A stretch of 64,000 bases of DNA from an uncultured Verrucomicrobia subdivision 3 bacterium. GTDB lineage: Bacteria > Verrucomicrobiota > Verrucomicrobiia > Limisphaerales > UBA11358. Where the stretch lies: contig CAIXUZ010000020.1 in assembly GCA_903922735.1 (NCBI GenBank), forward strand, positions 84,551 through 148,550, in the 5' to 3' direction. Positions 1 through 8,078 of the stretch are shown here, in pieces. Numbering within the stretch: position 1 is the first letter of the stretch; every line of letters begins with the position of its first letter. Made by a program: the position numbers and the translations under genes. Below the pieces are notes generated by a model. It saw nothing but the letters and a program-made list of their open reading frames with translations, ran no database searches and had not been told where the DNA came from.

Positions 1-372
1 GCGTTGCCGCCGTGTCACACGATGTTTCAGTTCTTCGTGCAGGACGGTGAGTTGAGCTGCCAGCTTTACCAGCGCAGCGCGGATTTGTTTCTCGGCGTGC
101 CGTTCAACATCGCCAGCTACGCGCTGCTCACGCGCATGGTGGCGCAGGTGTGCGACCTGAAACCGGGCGATTTCGTTCACACCTTCGGCGACCTGCATCT
201 CTACGCGAATCATCTCGATCAGGCTAAACTCCAGCTCTCGCGCGAATTCCGTCCGCTGCCGCAGATGAAGCTCAATCCGGCGGTGAAGAACATACACGAC
301 TTCCAATTCGAGGATTTCACGCTGGAAGGCTACGACCCGCATCCCGGTATCAAGGCGCCGATTGCGGTGTGA
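1..372 (+). CDS. thyA: Thymidylate synthase, C-terminal part (cut by window edge)
   Basis: This is the C-terminal part of thymidylate synthase, which methylates dUMP to dTMP with methylene-tetrahydrofolate. The reading frame is open from base 1, so the gene starts upstream; the TTG start in the ORF track is an artefact. The window opens at the catalytic PPCH motif, whose cysteine attacks dUMP. It is followed by the nucleotide-binding RSAD segment, [11 protein letters not shown], and the GDLHLYANH motif near the end. Dihydrofolate reductase follows about 90 bases downstream on the same strand, the usual thyA-folA pairing, since ThyA makes dihydrofolate that DHFR recycles. The family assignment is secure; only the N-terminal half is unseen. 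Confidence 0.96.
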   Translation, partial: ALPPCHTMFQFFVQDGELSCQLYQRSADLFLGVPFNIASYALLTRMVAQVCDLKPGDFVHTFGDLHLYANHLDQAKLQLSREFRPLPQMKLNPAVKNIHDFQFEDFTLEGYDPHPGIKAPIAV

Positions 373-375
373 TTT

Positions 376-447
376 TTATGAAGCCACAGAGACACAGAGA
401 ACACAGAGGGGAAAATGGTGGCCGTGCGCAAGCACCTCTGAGCCTCG
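376..447. repeat. Imperfect palindrome of CACAGAG words
   Basis: The thyA-folA gap is filled by an imperfect inverted repeat. The left arm is made of CCACAGAG/CACAGAG words and the right arm reads back CCTCTGAGCCTCGGTGG. It ends a few bases before the folA start region, so it must lie in the transcript between the genes. It resembles the other word-like palindromes in this window. No ribosome-binding site is evident. Confidence 0.6.
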
Positions 448-462
448 GTGGCAATGTTTGAC

Positions 463-1059
463 ATGAAACACTTCAAAGCCATCGCCGCGATGTCGTTGAA
501 CCGGGTGATCGGTGCGGGGAACAAGATTCCCTGGCATCTGCCGGAGGATTTCAAGTGGTTCAAGCGGATGACCTCGGGCAACGTGGTGATCATGGGGCGG
601 AAGACCTTCGAGAGCCTCGGCGGCAAACCGCTGCCCAACCGCATCAACATCGTCTTGAGCCGGCATCCGGGGCGGTTGCAGGCGAGTTTGCCGGAGGTGT
701 TCGGTCAGGCCTGGGTCGGGCGCGGCAAGACGCATTTTCCCGATAAGCCGACCCAGTTTGAACTGCCCAAGGTCGGCGGCGCGGCGACGGTGGACCTGCG
801 CATCATCAAAAACGTGCTGAAGCTCGACCCGGCCAGCTCGCCGTTGGAGTTTTATATCGCTGGCGGCGCGCAGATTTACAAAAAGGCGCTGCCGTTCTGT
901 TCCGACCTTTACCTGACGCTGGTGAAGCGCGAGGTGGAAGGCGACGCGTTTTTCCCGCCGTTCGAGGACAAGTTTGATCTGGTGGAAACCATTCGCGATG
1001 AGCCGGAGTTCAAGATTCTGCATTACCGGCATAAGGCGCTGTTTGAGCTGGCGGCATAA
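463..1059 (+). CDS. folA: Dihydrofolate reductase
   Basis: This gene encodes dihydrofolate reductase, which reduces dihydrofolate to tetrahydrofolate with NADPH in the cytoplasm. The N-terminus has AAMSLNRVIGAGNKIPWHLPED with the catalytic acidic residue. Next come the NADPH-binding VVIMGRKTFESLG segment, NRINIVLSR, and FYIAGGAQIYKKALP. At about 198 residues it is longer than the usual 160, with an extra stretch of roughly 30 residues between the two nucleotide-binding segments. Three in-frame starts exist (GTG 448, ATG 454, ATG 463); 463 puts MKHFKAIAAMS at the N-terminus as in homologues. It is probably co-transcribed with thyA. Confidence 0.95.
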   Translation: MKHFKAIAAMSLNRVIGAGNKIPWHLPEDFKWFKRMTSGNVVIMGRKTFESLGGKPLPNRINIVLSRHPGRLQASLPEVFGQAWVGRGKTHFPDKPTQFELPKVGGAATVDLRIIKNVLKLDPASSPLEFYIAGGAQIYKKALPFCSDLYLTLVKREVEGDAFFPPFEDKFDLVETIRDEPEFKILHYRHKALFELAA

Positions 1060-1060
1060 G

Positions 1061-1127
1061 GTTGGAGTTCAAGCTTTAGCTTGTTTCGCCTTGCCCCTGG
1101 CACGCAAGCTGAAGCTTGAACTCCAAC
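1061..1127. repeat. Inverted repeat, GTTGGAGTTCAAGCTT type
   Basis: Two 23-base arms, starting GTTGGAGTTCAAGCTT and its reverse complement, pair with a single mismatch across a 21-base loop. It lies just after folA and before the bidirectional terminator. It is probably a dispersed palindromic element rather than part of the gene. Confidence 0.75.
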
Positions 1128-1130
1128 AAA

Positions 1131-1162
1131 AAAACGGCGGACTGTTGCCAGTCCGCCGTTTT
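1131..1162. terminator. Bidirectional intrinsic terminator between folA and rpsA
   Basis: A perfect 13-bp stem (AAAACGGCGGACT and its complement) encloses a 6-base loop. The arms end in A and T runs, so each strand has a U-rich tail. It lies between the convergent folA and rpsA genes and can terminate both transcripts. Confidence 0.85.
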
Positions 1163-1179
1163 GAATTTGATGACTAGAA

Positions 1180-2853
1180 TTATTCCTTGTCGGTGACCTT
1201 GACGTCGTCGAGCGCGTCGAAGGCGTGCTGCAGGGCGACCAAGTCTTCGCCGGGCTTGAGCGCGTCGAGGATTTTCTGCTCTTCCTTGAGCTGCTCGTCG
1301 GAGTAGCTGGCGGCCTTGATGGACAGACCGATGCGGCGTTCGTTGCGGTCGATTTTGACCACGCGGGCGCTGACATCTTGGCCGACCTTGAGGACGTTCT
1401 TGATCTTCTCCACGCGTTCTTCGCTGATCTGCGAGATGTGGACGAGGCCGTCGATTTCGTGCTGGAGGCCGACAAACGCGCCGAAGCTGGCGAGCTTGGT
1501 GACTTTGCCCTGCACGAGGTCGCCGACTTTGTAGAGCGTCTCGATCTTTTCCCATGGGTCGATTTCGAGTTGCTTCATGCCGAGCGCGATGCGCTGGGCG
1601 CCCTTGTCCACTTCGAGCACGGTGGCTTCAATCTCGTCGCCCTTCTTGAGCATTTCGCTCGGGTGATTGATCTTGCGGGTCCAGGACATGTCGGAGACGT
1701 GCACCATGCCGTCGATGCCTTCTTCCAGTTCGACAAACGCGCCGTAGCTGGTGAGGTTGCGGACCTTGCCTTTGACGCGTTCGCCCACTTTGTATTTGGC
1801 GTCGGCGGCGTCCCACGGATTGTTTTCCAGCTGGCGGATGCCGAGGGAGATTTTCTGCTCGTCGCGGTTGATCCCGAGGACGACCGCTTCGATTTCCTGG
1901 TCTTGCTTGAGGACGTCGCTGGGCTTGGCCACGCGTTTGGTCCAGGAGAGTTCGGTGACGTGCACGAGGCCTTCCACGCCGGGTTCGAGCTGCACAAACG
2001 CGCCGTAAGGCACGAGGCTGACCACCTTGCCCTTGACCTTGGTGCCGATCGGGAACTTGGTTTCAATCTGGTCCCACGGATTGGCCATCTTCTGCTTGAG
2101 GCCGAGGCTGACGCGTTCCTTTTCCTTGTTCACGTCGAGGACGACCACGTCGATTTCCTGACCAACTTTAAGGAGTTCCGACGGATGGCCGAGGCGGCCC
2201 CAGCTCATATCGGTGATGTGGAGCAAACCGTCGAGGCCGTTCAAATCGATGAACGCGCCGAAATCGGTGATGTTCTTGACCGTGCCCTTGCGGATGTCGC
2301 CCGGGGTCATGTCGGCCAGCAGCTTGCCGCGCTTCTCGTTGCGCTCGGCCTCGATGAGTTCGCGGCGGGAGAGCACGATGTTCTGGCGTTCCTGGTTGAT
2401 CTTGACGACCTTGAATTCGTAGCTGTTGCCGACGAACGACTGGAGATTCTTCGGGGTGACCACGTCGAGCTGCGATGACGGCAGAAACGCCTCGACGCCG
2501 ACATTGACGATGAGACCGCCTTTGACCACTGCCGTGACCTTGCCGGTGACGCGGCCGCCTTCATTGCAAATCGAGAGGATGCGCTCCCAGTTCTTCTTGA
2601 ACTCCGCCTTCTGGTGCGAGAGGACGACGGTGCCTTCCTTGTTTTCGAGTTTTTCGACCAGCACATCGATCTCGTCGCCGACTTTGACGGCGGCGGGTTC
2701 GAGAAATTCATTGAGCGGGACGATGCCTTCGCTCTTGTAGCCGATGTCCACGAGGACTTCCTTGGCGCGAACTTCGATGATGGTGCCTTTGACGATCTCG
2801 TTTTGGGTGACGAGCTTGGTGCCCTGTTTCAGGGCTTCTTCCATGGTTAACAT
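1180..2853 (-). CDS. rpsA: 30S ribosomal protein S1
   Basis: Ribosomal protein S1 binds mRNA on the 30S subunit and helps initiation, especially on messages with weak Shine-Dalgarno sites. The 557-residue length equals the classic six-domain form. Six successive S1 (OB-fold) repeats are visible, the later four with G-x-V-x-x-(L/V)-x-x-(Y/F)-G-A-F-V signatures such as YGAFVQLEPGVEGLVH and FGAFVGLQHEIDGLVH. The start could be ATG 2853 or ATG 2844 (MEEAL). The upstream minus-strand sequence has no strong Shine-Dalgarno. Many genes in this window also lack one, which fits reliance on S1. Confidence 0.96.
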   Translation of the reverse strand: MLTMEEALKQGTKLVTQNEIVKGTIIEVRAKEVLVDIGYKSEGIVPLNEFLEPAAVKVGDEIDVLVEKLENKEGTVVLSHQKAEFKKNWERILSICNEGGRVTGKVTAVVKGGLIVNVGVEAFLPSSQLDVVTPKNLQSFVGNSYEFKVVKINQERQNIVLSRRELIEAERNEKRGKLLADMTPGDIRKGTVKNITDFGAFIDLNGLDGLLHITDMSWGRLGHPSELLKVGQEIDVVVLDVNKEKERVSLGLKQKMANPWDQIETKFPIGTKVKGKVVSLVPYGAFVQLEPGVEGLVHVTELSWTKRVAKPSDVLKQDQEIEAVVLGINRDEQKISLGIRQLENNPWDAADAKYKVGERVKGKVRNLTSYGAFVELEEGIDGMVHVSDMSWTRKINHPSEMLKKGDEIEATVLEVDKGAQRIALGMKQLEIDPWEKIETLYKVGDLVQGKVTKLASFGAFVGLQHEIDGLVHISQISEERVEKIKNVLKVGQDVSARVVKIDRNERRIGLSIKAASYSDEQLKEEQKILDALKPGEDLVALQHAFDALDDVKVTDKE

Positions 2854-3186
2854 AACTTAACGGTTTTGAACTGCGGGAGGCTTTGGGTTCCGGAAGGAAC
2901 TTGAAGACTCCATTGCCTAAACTAACAAACGCTGCGGAGCAACGGAGGTTAAAGGTTAGGTTGTTGGTTTAACGACTTTTCTCAGCCTCATACGAACATC
3001 CGCACACGCGGCGTTCAGGCAGGATGGAAAATATGAAAAAAGCCATGAATAGCAAGCCGAATCCGACCGATTCGAACGATATAATGGCAAGGGGATCGCA
3101 TCGGTTCTGGATAGGTTCTCCGACTTTTAAGTCCGGATTCAATTTGCCGGTTGCGGCGGCGGCCGATTTCGTAGATTTTGTCGCGC
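2854..3186. promoter_or_regulatory. Divergent intergenic region rpsA / purH
   Basis: This gap of about 330 bases separates the divergent rpsA and purH genes and must hold promoters for both. It contains an AT-rich stretch (CTAAACTAACAAAC), a small CGCTGCGGAGCAACGG hairpin and a run of TTAGGTTGTTGGTTTAACG. I see no convincing riboswitch, and ORFs that cross it look like shadows. Confidence 0.4.
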
Positions 3187-4734
3187 GTGAAAATTCAACG
3201 CGCATTGCTTTCCGTTTCCGACAAAACCGGCCTCGTGGCCTTCGCTCAAATCCTCGCCGCCCAGGGCGTCGAACTCATTTCCACCGGCGGCACCGCCAAG
3301 GCGCTCCGCGAAGCTGGCCTCGTGGTGAAGGACATCAGCGAGCACACCGGCTTTCCCGAAATGCTCGACGGTCGCGTCAAAACCCTGCACCCGCTCGTTC
3401 ACGGGGGGTTGCTCTTCATCCGCGGCAACGCCACCCACGAAGCGGCGGTCAAACAACACTTTATCAAGCCAATCGATCTCGTCGTCGTGAACCTCTATCC
3501 GTTCGAGGCTACCGTCGCCAGGCCGGACGTGAAGCTGCACGATGCCATTGAAAACATTGATATCGGCGGCCCTTCGATGCTCCGTAGCGCGGCGAAAAAC
3601 CACGACAGCGTAACCGTCATCGTTGATCCGTTGGATTACTCCGAAGTGGCGCAACAAATTACTGCGACTGGCAATACGACGCTGGAGTTGCGCCGCAAAT
3701 TATGTGCGAAAGTCTATGCGCGCACCGCCGCCTACGACGCCGCCATCGCGGCGCATCTGCAAAAGGAATTCGCCGCCGACAAGTCCGCGCTGCCGCCGGT
3801 GCTGACGATTTCCGCCCCCCTGGCGCAGCCGTTGCGCTACGGCGAGAATCCGCACCAGACCGCCGCGCTCTACGGCAAGTTTCACGAATTCTTCAAACAG
3901 CTTCACGGCAAGGAACTTTCCTACAACAACATTTTGGACCTCACTGCTGCAACCGCGCTCATCGCGGAGTTCCGCGAGGACGTGCCGACGCTGGCGATTT
4001 TGAAGCATACGAATCCGTGCGGCGTCGGCCAGGGCGCTAATCTGCGCGAGGCGTGGGACAAGGCTTTTGCGACGGACAAACAAGCACCGTTCGGGGGCAT
4101 TATCGCCGTGAATCAAACGCTCGACGGTGCGTGTGCCGAGGCGATTGTGGAGATTTTCAGCGAGGTCATCGTCGCGCCGGAATTTTCGGCCGAAGCGCTG
4201 GCGGTTTTACAGAAGAAAAAAAACCTGCGCCTGCTCCAAATCCAGAAATGCCCGCTGTCCGCGCAGCCGTGGGACGTGCGCAGCGTCGGCGCAGATTCGT
4301 TCCTGCTCCAGCAGCGCGATTTGAAAGTGACGACGGCCGCAGATTTGAAAATCGTCACGAAACGGCAACCCGCCGAGGCGGAGCTGAAGGCGATGCTGTT
4401 TGGCTGGCGCGTGGTGAAGCATTTGAAATCCAACGCGATTCTTTACGTCGGCGCCGGTCGCACCCTCGGCACCGGCGCGGGCCAGATGAGCCGCGTGGAT
4501 TCCAGCCGCATCGCGGTTTGGAAGGCGGGCGAGGCCAGGCTGCCGCTCGCTGGCAGCGTGGTTTGCAGCGATGCGTTCTTTCCGTTCCCCGACGGCCTGC
4601 TGGCGGCGGCGGATGCCGGTGCGACGGCGGCGATCCAACCGGGCGGTTCGGTGAAGGATGCGGAAGTCATTGCGGCGGCGGATGCACGCGGGATGGCGAT
4701 GGCATTCACTGGCGTGCGGCATTTCCGGCATTGA
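3187..4734 (+). CDS. purH: Bifunctional AICAR transformylase / IMP cyclohydrolase
   Basis: PurH catalyses the last two steps of de novo purine synthesis, formylating AICAR with 10-formyl-THF and closing the ring to IMP. The N-terminal MGS-like cyclohydrolase domain (about residues 1-190) shows [22 protein letters not shown] and [15 protein letters not shown]. The transformylase domain shows [30 protein letters not shown], and the C-terminal DAFFPFPDG and AIQPGGS motifs. I chose GTG 3187 ([13 protein letters not shown]), which fits family length; TTG 3178 would add three residues. It belongs with purSQL further along but is not in one operon with them. Confidence 0.96.
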   Translation: MKIQRALLSVSDKTGLVAFAQILAAQGVELISTGGTAKALREAGLVVKDISEHTGFPEMLDGRVKTLHPLVHGGLLFIRGNATHEAAVKQHFIKPIDLVVVNLYPFEATVARPDVKLHDAIENIDIGGPSMLRSAAKNHDSVTVIVDPLDYSEVAQQITATGNTTLELRRKLCAKVYARTAAYDAAIAAHLQKEFAADKSALPPVLTISAPLAQPLRYGENPHQTAALYGKFHEFFKQLHGKELSYNNILDLTAATALIAEFREDVPTLAILKHTNPCGVGQGANLREAWDKAFATDKQAPFGGIIAVNQTLDGACAEAIVEIFSEVIVAPEFSAEALAVLQKKKNLRLLQIQKCPLSAQPWDVRSVGADSFLLQQRDLKVTTAADLKIVTKRQPAEAELKAMLFGWRVVKHLKSNAILYVGAGRTLGTGAGQMSRVDSSRIAVWKAGEARLPLAGSVVCSDAFFPFPDGLLAAADAGATAAIQPGGSVKDAEVIAAADARGMAMAFTGVRHFRH

Positions 4735-4738
4735 AATC

Positions 4739-4764
4739 CGGCTTGCGAGGACGCTCGCCCCGCC
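4739..4764. repeat. GGGGCGAGCGTCCTCGC-type repeat, reverse orientation
   Basis: A 26-base element read on the minus strand as GGCGGGGCGAGCGTCCTCGC follows the purH stop codon. Close copies lie inside purL (23210-23235) and in two intergenic sites (29364-29390, 59835-59860). The core has a short CGAG/CTCG stem. Confidence 0.65.
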
Positions 4765-4811
4765 CTGTCCGGTTTCAAAAAACATCACGCGAAACAAAAT
4801 CGCAAGGTTGT

Positions 4812-5201
4812 TTATTTCACCAAACAGTAAATCAGAAAGAATTGAAAGCCGGTGACGAGGATCAGCAGCAGCCAGACAGAGAGTTCGCGGAGGCGCAGGC
4901 CGCGCTGCTTCGGGGCGGCCAGCCAGAACTGGATTTTGGCGGAGCCGAAGGAGAGGATGTCCCCGTTGCGAAGCCGCGCGGCGGTTTGCGGCTGTTCGTT
5001 GATGGCGACAAATGCATCCGAGATGGTTTTTACGGTGAAGCCTTCATTTTTTTGGACTTCCAGAACCAGGTGATTGTCCCAGACGCCATCATCGTCCATC
5101 TGCAATTCATTGCCCGCCGCCCGTCCGATGCGGAATGGAAAACGGCGGACAACGTGAACGTCACCCGCCGTTTTTCCGGAGAGGATGCAAATCTGGACCA
5201 T
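4812..5201 (-). CDS. FHA-domain membrane-anchored protein
   Basis: This 129-residue protein has a forkhead-associated domain (residues about 15-95: FRIGRAAGNELQMDDD, then NHLVLEV, NGDILSFGSAKI). FHA domains bind phosphothreonine peptides. A single hydrophobic helix at the C-terminus (WLLLILVTGFQFFLIYCLV) suggests tail anchoring with the domain in the cytoplasm. The canonical SxxH part of the FHA loop is degenerate here (WDNH), so phosphopeptide binding is uncertain. Its start overlaps the Wza-like gene stop by one base (TGATG), which implies translational coupling and a role in the exopolysaccharide export locus, possibly sensing phosphorylation. Confidence 0.8.
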   Translation of the reverse strand: MVQICILSGKTAGDVHVVRRFPFRIGRAAGNELQMDDDGVWDNHLVLEVQKNEGFTVKTISDAFVAINEQPQTAARLRNGDILSFGSAKIQFWLAAPKQRGLRLRELSVWLLLILVTGFQFFLIYCLVK

Positions 5202-5845
5202 CAGAATGCGCGGCGCGTGACTTCAATCTGATCGCCGGGATAAACCTGGGGATCCGGAGCCTCGCCGTCGAGAATGGTGTTGCAGTTGAGCTTGAAGCGC
5301 TGGCCGTTGGCGCGGGTGAGGATGACTTTTTTGCGGTTGGCAAAGTCGGTGAAGTCGCCGGCGGAGGTGATGGCTTTGGTGACGGTGATTTGACCGACAT
5401 AAATCTGACGGCCGGGGGATTTGATTTCGCCGCGGACGTAAAAGACGCGGTCGCCGGTTTTCACGGTGACGGTGACGTGGGTGTAATGATTGGGAACGTA
5501 AAGGTTATGAATGGCCTCTTGCAATTCACCAGCGGTTTGACCGGCCGCCTTGACCCGGCCAATCAGGTCGAGGTTGATCGTGCCGTCTTCCTTGATGGAT
5601 TCTTCGTGCGGGGCGATGATTTCCGGCAAGCCGTCCAGGAGCACGGTAATCGTATCGCCAACATGCAATCGGGCAACTGCGGGGTCGCCGGGGTAATTGG
5701 CGGAAGGCGGAGCCATGACGGCGGTGTTGTCGGTGCTGGCACAGCCTGAAAAGAGGATCGCGAGCAATGGCAGAATCAGCAATTGGCGGTGAGGGTAAAA
5801 CCGAAACATTTTTGATTTCATCTGCGATAAACGTATTTGGCTCAT
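5201..5845 (-). CDS. Polysaccharide export lipoprotein (Wza-like)
   Basis: This is a Wza/polysaccharide biosynthesis-export family protein that forms the outer-membrane exit channel for exopolysaccharide. A lipoprotein signal peptide is visible (LLILPLLAILFSGC, lipobox cysteine). The Poly_export domain follows (VARLHVGDTITVLLDGLP, DGTINLDLIGRVKAAGQT) and then an SLBB-like domain (FYVRGEIKSPGRQIYVGQITVTKAITSAGD). At about 200 residues it is shorter than E. coli Wza and may rely on the separate beta-barrel protein. The ATG overlaps the kinase stop by four bases (ATGA). A later start at MKSKMFRFY would still keep the signal peptide. Confidence 0.9.
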   Translation of the reverse strand: MSQIRLSQMKSKMFRFYPHRQLLILPLLAILFSGCASTDNTAVMAPPSANYPGDPAVARLHVGDTITVLLDGLPEIIAPHEESIKEDGTINLDLIGRVKAAGQTAGELQEAIHNLYVPNHYTHVTVTVKTGDRVFYVRGEIKSPGRQIYVGQITVTKAITSAGDFTDFANRKKVILTRANGQRFKLNCNTILDGEAPDPQVYPGDQIEVTRRAF

Positions 5846-7998
5846 GTGACTCGGGTAATATTTTTTCCAGTGGTGCCAGCGGGCACGGCGGCGGCTTCCT
5901 GTTCGCCGGTGCGGCTGTAATAGTAGTCGTGGTAGTAGCCGCTGTAGTAATAATAGCCTTCGTCCTGTGACATGTTGATGTTGTTAAGCACGATGCCGAC
6001 GAGATTGCCGCCGACTTTTTCAATCATCTGCTTGGCGCGGACGGTCATCGGTTGCGGATAGCGGCGGTATTGGACCACTTGCATGACGAGGTCCACTTCG
6101 CTGGCGAGAATGGAAGCGTCGCTGACGCCGAGAATGGGCGGAGAATCAAAAAAGATAAAATCATACCGCTGCTTGAGCTCCGCAATCATTTCCTTCATCT
6201 GGGCGGAGCCGAGAATACCCATAGAGCTGTTGGGTAATTTGCCGCTGGCCATGAAGTCGAGGTTGGGTACCGACGTGGTCTGGACAACTTCGGCAATGGT
6301 GTTTTGCTTAAGCAGGTAATTCGTCAAACCGAGGTTGTTGGCCACCTTGAAAAGTTTGTGCATCGTGGGACGCCGCAAGTCGGAATCCACAATTAAAACC
6401 CGGTTGCCGGCCTGGGCGAAGACGGTGGCCAGATTGATGGTGGTGGTGGATTTGCCTTCGCCGGCGCCGGCGCTGACGACGACGATGGTGTTGAATTTTT
6501 CATCCTTGCGGGAGAAGAGGAGGTTGGTGCGTAGCACTCGGTAGGCTTCGGCGTGCTTGCTCTCGGTTCCTTCTTCAACCAAATAGCCAATGTTTTGAGG
6601 TATGACGCCGAGCACCGGCGCTTGGAACATGCGTTCCACGTCGTCAATTGTTTTTACGCTGGTGTCGAGATACTCGATGAAAAATGCGAGGCCGACGCCC
6701 ATGATCAGTCCGAAAATGAGGCCGAGGACGATATTCACGGTCTTGTTGGGCTTGACCGGTGACTTGCCGGGTTCGGCGTTGTCAGTGATTTGAACCATGA
6801 ACGATTTGGGCATGGCGATGTCGAGTTCCTCCGCCTTGATTTTCGAGTACAGTAATTTGTGCATGTCCCGGCGTTGTTCCAAATCCCTTTTGGCGTCGTA
6901 GTAGGGCTGGTTCTTGGCGGCTTCCATCAAGTCCTTGGCCTTGGCTTCCTCAACTTTCAGGGACAGGGCGTCCAAGGCGGCCTTCTTGGAATGCACCTGG
7001 CTGGTGAGACCGATCATGATGCCGGCAACGCAGTCGTCAATCTGCCGGTTCAAGGTGTCAATCAACGTGTCCACGCGGGCGACATTCAGGTTGTTGGTGG
7101 CATAGTCAATGACTAGGGCTGCCCGTTTGCGCTGCGCCTCATGAAATTGGTCGAGCATGCTGGACAGAGCCGGATCGGGGTAAGCTCGGGGCAAAACGTC
7201 GCGCAATTTCATCTTGTCCTGCGCCTTTAGTTCGTCCAGCAGCGACAGGGATTCCTTGTAGTTGTGTTCGCCATCCAGCATTTCCGCGTGGATTTTTTGC
7301 AGCTCGGCGTCGTTGAGGGTCGGGGTTGGGCCGGCGGCATTGGCTGAATTTTCATTGATGCCGAGTTCATGGCGCAGTTTGTCCACCCGCTGCTGGGTTG
7401 CCTGAATCTGTTGTTCCTCTTGTTGATATTGTTCCTTTAATGCTTCCAGCCCTTTGGATACGACCTGTTGTCGTGACTCAATCCGATAGGTCTTATAGGC
7501 GGCGGCTATGGCGTTGGCCAGCACGGAGGCTTCCGTGGCGACATCGCTGTAAACCGTGATGGCGATCAGTTTGGTGTTGCGCACCGGGGCGAGGCTCATG
7601 CGTCCCTTGAGGATGGCCATGGTTTCAGGCGTCTTGAGCGTTTCGCCGTTAAAATATTTTTTGCCCCATTCGACGTTCAGATTCATGGCGCTGATGACAT
7701 TGCTCAGCACCAGCTGCGACTGCATGATTTCAAATGTCGTCTGGATGAAATAGGGGTCATACGGCATCATGGAAGGCGTCAAAGCGCTGGATCCCAAGGT
7801 GTCGGTAAAGTCATTTTCCACCTTGATGCGGCAGGTGCTCGCGTAGGATTCCGGCAGGATGAAGGTCACCGCCGTGGCAATGATGGCGGTGATCAGAAAG
7901 ACCGTAATAATGATCGCCTTGCGAATGCGGATGACGCGCCAGTAATCCAAAAAATGCAGCCGGGCTTCCGGCGCCGTGAGAGTTTTTTCTTGATCCAT
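5842..7998 (-). CDS. Exopolysaccharide tyrosine autokinase with Wzz domain (Wzc-like)
   Basis: This 718-residue BY-kinase controls chain length and export of exopolysaccharide at the inner membrane. An N-terminal Wzz domain has a first membrane helix (AIIITVFLITAIIATAVTFI). A long coiled-coil periplasmic part follows, then a second helix near residue 430. The cytoplasmic kinase domain has Walker A SAGAGEGKSTT, Walker A' VLIVDSDLRRP and Walker B FIFFDSPP. The C-terminus carries a tyrosine cluster (YYYYSGYYHDYYY), the usual autophosphorylation site. It is the first of three overlapping minus-strand genes. Upstream a terminator separates it from the beta-barrel gene, so it probably has its own promoter or depends on read-through. 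Confidence 0.94.
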   Translation of the reverse strand: MDQEKTLTAPEARLHFLDYWRVIRIRKAIIITVFLITAIIATAVTFILPESYASTCRIKVENDFTDTLGSSALTPSMMPYDPYFIQTTFEIMQSQLVLSNVISAMNLNVEWGKKYFNGETLKTPETMAILKGRMSLAPVRNTKLIAITVYSDVATEASVLANAIAAAYKTYRIESRQQVVSKGLEALKEQYQQEEQQIQATQQRVDKLRHELGINENSANAAGPTPTLNDAELQKIHAEMLDGEHNYKESLSLLDELKAQDKMKLRDVLPRAYPDPALSSMLDQFHEAQRKRAALVIDYATNNLNVARVDTLIDTLNRQIDDCVAGIMIGLTSQVHSKKAALDALSLKVEEAKAKDLMEAAKNQPYYDAKRDLEQRRDMHKLLYSKIKAEELDIAMPKSFMVQITDNAEPGKSPVKPNKTVNIVLGLIFGLIMGVGLAFFIEYLDTSVKTIDDVERMFQAPVLGVIPQNIGYLVEEGTESKHAEAYRVLRTNLLFSRKDEKFNTIVVVSAGAGEGKSTTTINLATVFAQAGNRVLIVDSDLRRPTMHKLFKVANNLGLTNYLLKQNTIAEVVQTTSVPNLDFMASGKLPNSSMGILGSAQMKEMIAELKQRYDFIFFDSPPILGVSDASILASEVDLVMQVVQYRRYPQPMTVRAKQMIEKVGGNLVGIVLNNINMSQDEGYYYYSGYYHDYYYSRTGEQEAAAVPAGTTGKNITRVT

Positions 7999-8014
7999 AT
8001 ATCTAAAAAATAAT

Positions 8015-8040
8015 GGGAGCCTGCTTTAGACTAGGCTCCC
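8015..8040 (-). terminator. Intrinsic terminator after the beta-barrel gene
   Basis: On the minus strand GGGAGCC and GGCTCCC form a perfect 7-bp stem with a 12-base loop, followed by a T-rich tail (ATTATTTTTTAG). It lies between the barrel gene and the tyrosine kinase gene and may attenuate transcription into the export operon. Confidence 0.75.
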
Positions 8041-8078
8041 AACGTTGTGTTCAAACCATATCGAGTTTTAACTTCCGC

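Noticed and set aside
1225-2478. 417-residue plus-strand ORF opposite rpsA
   Set aside because: It is the antisense frame of the S1 repeats, low in complexity and without any family motif; the minus-strand S1 protein is unmistakable.
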